This document shows, one piece after another, positions 1 to 5,341 of a DNA stretch of 5,341 nucleotides. Numbering within the stretch: position 1 is the stretch's first letter; each line of letters begins with the position of its first letter. Below the pieces are notes generated by a model, which was given only the letters and a program-made list of their open reading frames with translations, ran no database searches and was not told where the DNA came from. Made by a program: the position numbers and the translations under genes. This DNA is from CAYZXK01 sp964482395. GTDB lineage: Bacteria > Planctomycetota > Phycisphaerae > UBA1845 > Fen-1342. The stretch is taken from contig CAYZXK010000073.1 in the NCBI GenBank assembly GCA_964482395.1, positions 1-5,341 of the forward strand, written 5' to 3'.

Positions 1-80
1 GCATGGGGGTGGGCGGCAAGATCGCCGGGGGGTAGGGTCAATCGGCAGGTGCGTCAGGTCCGGCCTGACAGTGACGTGAG
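1..80. other. Upstream flank of atpF, no identifiable gene
   Basis: This stretch precedes atpF. One frame ends in a TAG at 33-35 after a short Gly-rich run, which could be the tail of an upstream gene. Too little is present to name it, and it does not look like the usual end of a c subunit (atpE), which would be a common neighbour here. The rest is a short spacer with a hairpin at 53-69 and the atpF ribosome binding site. No promoter elements could be recognised. Confidence 0.4.
53..69 (+). promoter_or_regulatory. Short hairpin upstream of atpF
   Basis: GTCAGG (53-58) and CCTGAC (64-69) are perfect reverse complements around a five-base loop. The stem ends nine bases before the atpF Shine-Dalgarno sequence. 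No T-run follows, so it is not an intrinsic terminator. It could affect mRNA stability or translation of the downstream gene, but a six-base stem can arise by chance. Confidence 0.35.
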
Positions 81-84
81 GTGG
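78..84 (+). promoter_or_regulatory. Ribosome binding site of atpF
   Basis: GAGGTGG is complementary to the 16S rRNA 3' end and lies five bases before the ATG at 90. It overlaps the alternative GTG start at 81, which argues that the ATG at 90 is the real start. Confidence 0.6.
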
Positions 85-89
85 CACAG

Positions 90-761
90 ATGCGCAGCAG
101 GCGACCATTGGCGGCAGCGTGCGGCCTGGTGCTCCTGATGGGCGCGGTTGCGGCCCCGGCCCAGCACGGACCGGCCGAGCCGAGCGGGCCGACGGCAGTT
201 GCAGAAGTTCCGCCGTCTGATCACCAGCCCGCCCACGAGCAGCAACCCAAGCCGGCCCTCCTCCAATACGACCCCGGCGCTACCATCTGGTCGATCATCG
301 TCTTTGTCACGCTGTTGTTGCTGCTTCGGGCCAGCGCCTGGAAGCCGATCCTTCGGGTTCTCAAACAGCGTGAAGAGTTCATCCGTAAGTCGATCGAGGA
401 CGCCAGACAGGAGCGTTTGGAAGCCCAGCGCCTTCTGGCTGAGTATCAGGCTCGGTTGGACCGGGCCCGGGAGGAGGCCAGCGCGATCGTCGCCGAGGGA
501 CGCCGCGATGCAGAGGTGGAGGCCCGCCGAATTCAGGAGCAGGCCCGCCGGCAGTCGGAGGAAATCCTGGATCGGGCCCGCCGGGAAATCCAGTTGGCGG
601 CCGACACCGCTCGCAAGGAGCTGCACGATCAGGCCTGCGAGTTGGCGGTCGAGGTGGCGGCTCGGATCATCAGTAAAACGCTCTCGCCGGCCGACCACCG
701 GGAGCTGGTGGCCGAGTCGCTCAAGCTGATAGAAGCTGCGGGCCAGGCCCGAATGAATTAG
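90..761 (+). CDS. atpF: F1Fo ATP synthase subunit b, with signal-peptide-like N-terminal extension
   Basis: This is the membrane-anchored b subunit, which dimerises to form the peripheral stalk linking the Fo a subunit to delta and the alpha3beta3 head. The 223-residue product has three parts. Residues 1-24 have a basic start (RSRR) and a hydrophobic stretch ending APA, resembling a cleavable signal peptide. Residues 25-60 form a Pro/Gln/His-rich linker. The canonical part then begins with a membrane segment at about 63-80, followed by AWKPI and a long charged coiled coil rich in Arg, Glu, Ala and Gln (about 85-190). The C-terminus ends in the typical AARIISKTLSPADHRELV. E. coli b is about 156 residues and lacks the extension. 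ATG at 90 is preferred over GTG at 81 because of the GAGGTGG at 78-84. The product is either b or, less likely, b'; no second b-type gene is visible. The family call is secure, but the signal peptide is inferred. Confidence 0.93.
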   Translation: MRSRRPLAAACGLVLLMGAVAAPAQHGPAEPSGPTAVAEVPPSDHQPAHEQQPKPALLQYDPGATIWSIIVFVTLLLLLRASAWKPILRVLKQREEFIRKSIEDARQERLEAQRLLAEYQARLDRAREEASAIVAEGRRDAEVEARRIQEQARRQSEEILDRARREIQLAADTARKELHDQACELAVEVAARIISKTLSPADHRELVAESLKLIEAAGQARMN

Positions 762-791
762 GCAGCCGTCGGCAGACCTGGCGTGGCGGGT

Positions 792-805
792 ATGCCTGCC
801 GGCAT
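792..805 (+). promoter_or_regulatory. Small hairpin in the atpF-atpH gap
   Basis: ATGCC (792-796) pairs with GGCAT (801-805) around a TGCC loop in the 58-base gap, ending 14 bases before the atpH start. There is no T-run, so it is not a terminator. It may influence atpH translation or transcript processing. The stem is short and confidence is low. Confidence 0.3.
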
Positions 806-819
806 GTAGACCGAAGCTG

Positions 820-1392
820 ATGACGCACGATTCACAGCCCGGGATCGAGGTTGCAGACGTGTATGCCGCGGCTCTGCTGGCTTTGGCCAGCGAGGCCGGA
901 ACCACTGAGATCGTCCGTGAGGAACTTGAGGGGCTGGCTCGCCTGAGCGAGCAGGAACCTCAGTTCACCGCTTTTCTCAGCTCGGCGGCCCTGGACGCGG
1001 ACGACCGCGAGCTGAGCCTGGAGCGGATGTTTCGCGGCCGGCTCAGCGACCTGCTGCTGAATACCCTCCAGGTCATGAACCGGCATGGGCGGCTGGCGCT
1101 GCTGCCTCAATTGCTGCGGGCTTACACCCTCCGGCTGGAGGACGCGCGCGGCCAAGTGGAAGTCACCGCTCGAACGGCCGTGGAACTGGACCCGGAGCAG
1201 AAGGAGCAGGTCGTCGAACTGGCCCAGCGGTTGTCCGGAAGAAAACCGCTGGTGGAGTTCGTGGTCGATCCGGAGTTGATCGGCGGATTGGTGCTGGAGA
1301 TGGCAGACCACCGGTATGACAACTCGATCCGACGGCATCTGGCGATGGCCCGGCGGCGCCTGCTGGAGCGACCCGCCAGGGCGTCAACCTAG
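820..1392 (+). CDS. atpH: F1Fo ATP synthase subunit delta
   Basis: This is the delta subunit (OSCP homologue), which caps the F1 head and binds the C-terminus of b to complete the stator. The product is 190 residues, slightly longer than the roughly 177 of E. coli. The N-terminal helical domain spans about residues 10-105, with the family pattern ADVYAAALLALA near the start and VMNRHGRLALLPQLLRAY at 85-102. The C-terminal domain contains EVTARTAVELDPEQ and then VDPELIGGLVLEMADHRYDNS, matching the usual D..LIGG......D.S.R..L end. The ATG at 820 has no good Shine-Dalgarno sequence, only a weak GAAG, and no better in-frame start exists upstream. It sits between atpF and atpA, the standard position. 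The family call is confident although delta is poorly conserved. Confidence 0.93.
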   Translation: MTHDSQPGIEVADVYAAALLALASEAGTTEIVREELEGLARLSEQEPQFTAFLSSAALDADDRELSLERMFRGRLSDLLLNTLQVMNRHGRLALLPQLLRAYTLRLEDARGQVEVTARTAVELDPEQKEQVVELAQRLSGRKPLVEFVVDPELIGGLVLEMADHRYDNSIRRHLAMARRRLLERPARAST

Positions 1393-1436
1393 GCGACCGG
1401 CCAATCCCGGCCCGGCCCCCGGGCCAGCAGGTCGCC
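1392..1436 (+). promoter_or_regulatory. Nested GC-rich stem-loop between atpH and atpA
   Basis: GGCGACC (1392-1398) is perfectly complementary to GGTCGCC (1430-1436). Inside it, GGCCC (1409-1413) can pair with GGGCC (1421-1425), giving a stacked or forked structure. The outer stem starts on the last base of the atpH stop codon. No T-run follows, so it is unlikely to be a classical intrinsic terminator. A role in transcript processing, stability or differential expression of atpA relative to atpH is inference. The surrounding sequence is very GC-rich, which raises the chance of accidental pairing. Confidence 0.45.
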
Positions 1437-1462
1437 GGCCGGATGGATTCTACGAGCAAGCT

Positions 1463-1467
1463 GGGAG
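1463..1467 (+). promoter_or_regulatory. Ribosome binding site of atpA
   Basis: GGGAG lies six bases before the ATG at 1474. It is the clearest Shine-Dalgarno sequence in the second half of the gap and supports that start. The nearby ATG at 1443 is in a different frame. Confidence 0.6.
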
Positions 1468-1473
1468 CCGGCT

Positions 1474-3144
1474 ATGAAGTTCAAAGCGGACGAAATCGCC
1501 AGTGTCATCAAGCAGGAGATCAGCCGATACCGGGCCGCCCTGGATGTGGCGGAAGTCGGCCGGGTGCTGGAGGTGGGCGATGGCGTGGCCCGGGTCTTCG
1601 GCCTGGCCGGGGCAATGGCTGGCGAGATGCTGGAGTTCCAGAACCAGGCCATCGGCCTGGTCTTCAACCTGGAGGAAAACTCCATCGGCTGCGTGGTCCT
1701 GGGCGACTACCTGGGCATTCGGGAGGGCGATGAAGTCCGCACCACCGGACGACTGCTGAGCGTGCCGGTCGGGCCGGCCCTGATCGGCCGGGTGGTGGAC
1801 CCGCTGGGCCGGCCGCTGGACGGCCGCGGCCCGGTGCAGTCGGACCTCCGGCGTCCGCTGGAGATCATCGCCCCGGGGATCGCTGAGCGACAGCCGGTCA
1901 ACGAGCCGCTCCAAACCGGGATCAAGGCCATCGACAGCATGATCCCCATCGGTCGCGGGCAGCGGGAACTGATCATCGGCGATCGCAAGACCGGCAAGAC
2001 CGCCATCGCGATCGACACCATCCTCAACCAACGGGCCGGGGATGTGATCTGTGTGTACGTGGCGATCGGGCAGAAGGAATCCACGGTGGCCGGGATCGTG
2101 GAGACGCTGCGCAAGTACAACGCGATGGATTACACGATCGTGGTTGCGGCCAGCGCGTCGGATTCGGCGCCGCTTCAATACATCGCCCCCTATGCCGGCT
2201 GCGCCATGGCCGAGTACTTCATGTACGAGCAGGGGCGGCACACGCTCTGCATATATGACGACCTTTCCAAGCAGGCCGCGGCCTATCGACAGTTGTCGCT
2301 GCTGCTGCGGCGTCCGCCGGGGCGGGAGGCCTACCCGGGGGATGTCTTCTACCTGCACAGCCGACTGCTGGAACGGGCCTGCAAGCTGGCCGAGCTGCGG
2401 ATCATCGTCAAGAAGGGCACCCCGCCGGACGTCGAGGTGGGCTTCAACGGAAAAGTCTACAAGGGCTTGCAGGACCGTCACGCTTTGCAGCACGACTTCG
2501 ACAGCCTGCCCGACCGGGACCAGTACGAAATCCGCAGGCTGCCCCGCTCGGGCGGGAGCCTCACGGCTTTGCCGATAATCGAGACCCTGGAGGGCGAGGT
2601 CTCGGCCTACATCCCCACCAACGTGATCTCGATCACCGATGGCCAGATATACCTGGAGGCGGACCTGTTCTTTGCCGGAGTGCGACCGGCCATCAACGTG
2701 GGCATTTCGGTCAGCCGGGTAGGGGGCAACGCCCAGGTGCCGGCAATGAAGAAGATTGCCGGCTCGCTCCGGCTGGACCTGGCCGCGTTCCGCGAACTGG
2801 AGGCCTTCGCCCAGCTCGGGACCGAGCTGGACGCCGCCACCCAGCGACAGCTCGACCGCGGCCGTCGAATGGTCGAACTCCTCAAGCAGCCCCAGTACCA
2901 GCCGATGGAGGTCTGGGACCAGATCCTGGCGATTCACGCCGGCGTGCGCGGCCTGCTGGATGACCTCCCCCTGGAGCAAGTGCGCGAGTTCGAGCAGAAG
3001 CTGCTGCGCCACTATCACGACGAGCACCAGGAGGTAATCGAAGAACTGAAGCGGGAGCGCACGATGTCGGACGACCTGGACCGGCGGCTGCGGGAGATCG
3101 CGGCCGCGTTCAAGAAACGGTTCGTCGGACCGGCCAAGAAGTGA
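1474..3144 (+). CDS. atpA: F1Fo ATP synthase subunit alpha, with an extra segment of about 50 residues
   Basis: This is the alpha subunit, whose non-catalytic nucleotide sites alternate with beta in the F1 head. The product is 556 residues; E. coli has 513 and Bacillus types about 502. The beta-barrel domain includes VGDGVARVFGL. The P-loop GDRKTGKT is at 169-176, with Lys175 and Thr176 at the same numbers as in E. coli (which has Gln where this has Lys172). VAIGQKESTVA and IYDDLSKQA follow. PTNVISITDGQIYLE and the arginine-finger motif SVSRVGGNAQ (Arg415, equivalent to E. coli Arg376) are intact. Between LLERACKL (298-305) and GGSLTALP (360-367) lie 54 residues where Bacillus-type alpha has about five and E. 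coli about sixteen. The reading frame is intact on both sides, so this is an in-frame insertion, not a frameshift. The start is supported by GGGAG six bases upstream. atpG follows after 12 bases, implying a shared transcript. Confidence 0.98.
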   Translation: MKFKADEIASVIKQEISRYRAALDVAEVGRVLEVGDGVARVFGLAGAMAGEMLEFQNQAIGLVFNLEENSIGCVVLGDYLGIREGDEVRTTGRLLSVPVGPALIGRVVDPLGRPLDGRGPVQSDLRRPLEIIAPGIAERQPVNEPLQTGIKAIDSMIPIGRGQRELIIGDRKTGKTAIAIDTILNQRAGDVICVYVAIGQKESTVAGIVETLRKYNAMDYTIVVAASASDSAPLQYIAPYAGCAMAEYFMYEQGRHTLCIYDDLSKQAAAYRQLSLLLRRPPGREAYPGDVFYLHSRLLERACKLAELRIIVKKGTPPDVEVGFNGKVYKGLQDRHALQHDFDSLPDRDQYEIRRLPRSGGSLTALPIIETLEGEVSAYIPTNVISITDGQIYLEADLFFAGVRPAINVGISVSRVGGNAQVPAMKKIAGSLRLDLAAFRELEAFAQLGTELDAATQRQLDRGRRMVELLKQPQYQPMEVWDQILAIHAGVRGLLDDLPLEQVREFEQKLLRHYHDEHQEVIEELKRERTMSDDLDRRLREIAAAFKKRFVGPAKK

Positions 3145-3156
3145 ACGGAACATCCA

Positions 3157-4041
3157 ATGGCTAAGGCCCGGGCTATCGTCAAGCGTCGTCGTGCGGTCCA
3201 GAACATCCGCAAGATCACGCAGACCATGCAACTGATCGCCACGGCCCGCTTTCAGAAATGCTTGCAGCGGGCGACCGGCTCGCAGCCTTACACCCGCAAG
3301 ATCATCGAGCTGGTCCAGACCTTGGCTGCCGAGCGGGTCGCCGACCACCCACTGCTCAAGCCCAACCAGGCCCAGGGCCGGAGCATCCTGCTGGTCATCA
3401 CTTCCAATCGCGGCCTGTGCGGAGCCTATAACGCCGCAGTGCTCCGCCGAATGTTGGAGCTCCGCCAAGAGCTGGCTCAGGCCGGCCTGACACCCGATCT
3501 GGAAGTGGTGGGCAAGAAAGGGCTCAGCTACCTGCGGTTCCTGAACCTGCCGGTCAGCGCCAAGGTGACCGATGTCGAGGATCGGATCGCGTTCGACCGG
3601 GTGAGCCAGATGGCCGAGCGCTACATCGACCGGTACCTGCAAAACCAGGTGGTCCGGGTGGACATCGTGTATACGCAGTTCCACAGCGTCGGTGTCCAGC
3701 GCGCGGCGGCTGTTCAGTTGTTGCCGATCCAGCCGCCGTCGCCCGAGCCGGCCCGGCCGACCGTCCCGCCAACCCGGCCGCGGATCCAGTATGAATTCTC
3801 GCCCCAACCACACGTGCTGCTAGCCCGGCTGGTGCCCGAAGCGGTCAAGATTCGCCTGTTCCAATGCTTCAACGACGCCATAGTCAGCGAACAGGTGGCC
3901 CGGATGATCGCGATGAAGGCGGCCACCGAAGCGGCCGGCGACATGGTGAAGTTCCTGACCCGTCAGTACAACCGAGCTCGGCAAACCCAGATCACCATGG
4001 AGCTGGCGGATATCGTCGGCGGAGCAAACGCGGTGCGCTGA
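3157..4041 (+). CDS. atpG: F1Fo ATP synthase subunit gamma
   Basis: This is the gamma subunit, the central shaft that rotates inside alpha3beta3 and couples proton (or sodium) flow to catalysis. The product is 294 residues, close to the 287 of E. coli. The N-terminal coiled-coil helix is clear (RRRAVQNIRKITQTMQLIATAR, residues 10-31, matching the usual I..T..ITKAM.MVAAAK pattern). The Rossmann-like core contains ITSNRGLCGAYNA (81-93). The C-terminal helix carries SEQVARMIAMKAATEAAGDM, YNRARQTQIT and the terminal ELADIVGGA. Residues 190-217 are an unusually proline-rich stretch (nine prolines between 190 and 208), where the family has a shorter loop before the final helix. The ATG has a weak GGAA at 3147-3150 upstream. 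It is followed not by atpD directly but by a 502-base insertion-like gap. Confidence 0.97.
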   Translation: MAKARAIVKRRRAVQNIRKITQTMQLIATARFQKCLQRATGSQPYTRKIIELVQTLAAERVADHPLLKPNQAQGRSILLVITSNRGLCGAYNAAVLRRMLELRQELAQAGLTPDLEVVGKKGLSYLRFLNLPVSAKVTDVEDRIAFDRVSQMAERYIDRYLQNQVVRVDIVYTQFHSVGVQRAAAVQLLPIQPPSPEPARPTVPPTRPRIQYEFSPQPHVLLARLVPEAVKIRLFQCFNDAIVSEQVARMIAMKAATEAAGDMVKFLTRQYNRARQTQITMELADIVGGANAVR

Positions 4042-4052
4042 GGAACGGAGAA

Positions 4053-4066
4053 TAGCGAGTAGCGAG
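4053..4066 (+). repeat. Tandem repeat, two TAGCGAG units
   Basis: Two exact seven-base copies of TAGCGAG lie head to tail just after the atpG stop, and a partial third copy, TAGCGA, occurs at 4088-4093. The repeat marks the left edge of the inserted segment and overlaps the left inverted-repeat arm. Confidence 0.6.
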
Positions 4067-4075
4067 CGGTGAATG
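4061..4075 (+). repeat. Left arm of imperfect inverted repeat
   Basis: AGCGAGCGGTGAATG can pair along its full length with the right arm at 4503-4523, in blocks of 5, 3 and 7 bases separated by bulges of two and four bases on the right side. The longest block, GTGAATG (4069-4075), includes the proposed GTG start of the four-helix-bundle gene, so pairing would bury that start. Confidence 0.45.
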
Positions 4076-4491
4076 CCGAATGGCCCATAGCGACTGAGAG
4101 CCTGCCCCTTCAGGGTAGGACGCTGAAGCCAGACCTCGGCGGCGCGGATATCCGCCAGAAAACCTTCGAGTCGGCGGTGCGGATGGTCCCTCTGGCGCCC
4201 AACCTGCCGCTTGACCCGGGTCTCCGGCTTATTGCGAGTCAGCTCGTCGGAAGCCGGAAGAGCATCGGGGCACACGTCGAGGAGGCCCAAGGCTCGCATT
4301 CGCGCAAAGAGTACATCCGCCCCGGAGCAGCGCCCGTTCCGAAACCCCGCGAGACTCTATTCTCGCCGCGGCCGATGGCCGCTTCGGAGATTCTGCCGGC
4401 CCCTCGATTCGAGGACATCTGGGAGTCGGACCAGATCGTCAGGATTCCGGTTGCGATCATGAAGAACACCAGGGTCTGGAAGCGTGAGTAA
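4069..4491 (+). CDS. Diverged four-helix-bundle protein, S23/IVS (Avd-like) family
   Basis: The 140-residue frame resembles the four-helix-bundle family that includes proteins encoded in 23S rRNA intervening sequences and the Avd accessory protein of diversity-generating retroelements. Recognisable blocks in order are ADIRQKTFESAVRM (26-39), SQL (57-59) with KSIGAHVEEAQGSHSRKEYI (64-83), RETLF (94-98), MAASEILP (103-110), and ESDQIVRI (119-126) with KNT near the end. These match the family pattern of SIGANVEEAQ....F, a helix ending in RETLYWLRL, AAEI and a terminal helix. Several helix positions usually hydrophobic are proline here (85, 89, 91, 93, 100, 102, 127), so the fold may be damaged. 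The GTG start is uncertain: it lies in a repeat, lacks a good Shine-Dalgarno sequence, and the family core begins only near residue 26. No link to ATP synthase function is known. It is an open but possibly decaying gene; function is unknown. Confidence 0.6.
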   Translation: MNAEWPIATESLPLQGRTLKPDLGGADIRQKTFESAVRMVPLAPNLPLDPGLRLIASQLVGSRKSIGAHVEEAQGSHSRKEYIRPGAAPVPKPRETLFSPRPMAASEILPAPRFEDIWESDQIVRIPVAIMKNTRVWKRE

Positions 4492-4502
4492 GGCAGTCTA
4501 AT

Positions 4503-4523
4503 CATTCACTGTTCGCCATCGCT
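4503..4523 (+). repeat. Right arm of imperfect inverted repeat
   Basis: Read on the opposite strand this is AGCGA-TG-GCG-AACA-GTGAATG. It carries the same three blocks as the left arm at 4061-4075, with TG and AACA as extra bases. It begins 11 bases after the stop of the four-helix-bundle gene and ends 20 bases before atpD. Confidence 0.45.
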
Positions 4524-4543
4524 GATGTAGCCACGGTGCAGGC

Positions 4544-5341
<798 letters not shown>

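Larger units (their letters stand above)
4049..4523 (+). mobile_element. Putative IVS-like element inserted between atpG and atpD
   Basis: In most bacterial atp operons atpD follows atpG within a few tens of bases; here 502 bases intervene. The gap contains a gene for an S23/IVS-type four-helix-bundle protein. At its left edge is a TAGCGAG tandem repeat. On the two sides are sequences that can pair (4061-4075 with 4503-4523). In 23S rRNA intervening sequences a gene of this protein family is likewise enclosed by complementary ends that fold into a stem. Both boundaries given here are estimates, since no target-site duplication could be identified. That the whole segment moved as a unit is inference. 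Confidence 0.4.

Noticed and set aside
81..89. GTG at 81 as the atpF start
   Set aside because: It falls within the GAGGTGG ribosome binding site that is well placed for the ATG at 90.
111..122. Lipoprotein-like AAAC in the atpF N-terminus
   Set aside because: The Cys comes only ten residues in, before most of the hydrophobic core, and the -3 position is Ala instead of the usual Leu. An ordinary signal peptide ending APA fits better.
54..905. Open frame of 283 codons on the minus strand opposite atpF
   Set aside because: It lies opposite atpF and the start of atpH, its translation resembles no known protein, and no ribosome binding site was apparent. It is a compositional shadow.
1392..1436. 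Intrinsic terminator between atpH and atpA
   Set aside because: The stem is strong, but no T-run follows and essential genes of the same complex continue immediately downstream.
1450..3813. A very long open frame (787 codons) on the minus strand opposite atpA and atpG
   Set aside because: It mirrors the codon phase of two well-supported genes in GC-rich DNA, where antisense stops are rare. Its translation shows no recognisable family.
4144..4155. Perfect 12-base palindrome GCGGATATCCGC
   Set aside because: It encodes the conserved Ala-Asp-Ile-Arg of the four-helix-bundle protein, so coding constraint explains it. No second site or operator context was seen.
4069..4491. Diversity-generating retroelement (because of the Avd-like fold)
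   Set aside because: No reverse transcriptase, template repeat or variable repeat is visible. The protein resembles the general S23/IVS family and not Avd specifically.

Overview
The window is most of a bacterial F1Fo ATP synthase operon, all on the + strand, in the order atpF (b), atpH (delta), atpA (alpha), atpG (gamma), atpD (beta, cut by the window end). The DNA is GC-rich. The combination of a b subunit with a signal-peptide-like N-terminal extension, a GLGKT-type P-loop in beta, and a four-helix-bundle (S23/IVS family) gene beginning around the motif ADIRQ.TFE suggests a Planctomycetota-type bacterium, possibly Phycisphaerae-like. That assignment is inference from remembered family resemblance, not from a search.

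Layout. Bases 1-80 hold no identifiable gene, only a short hairpin and the atpF ribosome binding site. atpF (90-761) and atpH (820-1392) supply the peripheral stalk. A 58-base gap with a small hairpin separates them, and an 81-base gap with a strong nested GC-rich stem-loop separates atpH from atpA. atpA (1474-3144) is intact but carries about 50 extra residues in the segment before the GSLTALP motif. atpG (3157-4041) follows after 12 bases and has a proline-rich insert. The operon is then interrupted: 502 bases separate atpG from atpD (4544 to the end), where a gap of a few tens of bases would be usual. This gap holds a diverged four-helix-bundle gene (4069-4491), flanked by a TAGCGAG tandem repeat on the left and by imperfect inverted repeats on both sides. 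It looks like an IVS-like element inserted between two essential cistrons.

How the parts work together. The b dimer (or b/b' pair) and delta form the stator that holds the alpha3beta3 head, and gamma is the central rotor shaft. Alpha and beta carry the nucleotide sites, and the key residues (P-loops, alpha arginine finger, beta catalytic Glu, Walker B Asp) are all visible. The a, c and epsilon genes are not in the window. They may lie just upstream (a, c) and downstream (epsilon), but this cannot be seen.

The most interesting parts are the atpG/atpD insertion with its self-complementary ends, the helix-breaking prolines in its encoded protein, the extra segment in alpha, and the run of hairpins in the first three intergenic gaps. 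No CRISPR array, tRNA, rRNA, transposase, promoter or convincing intrinsic terminator was seen.
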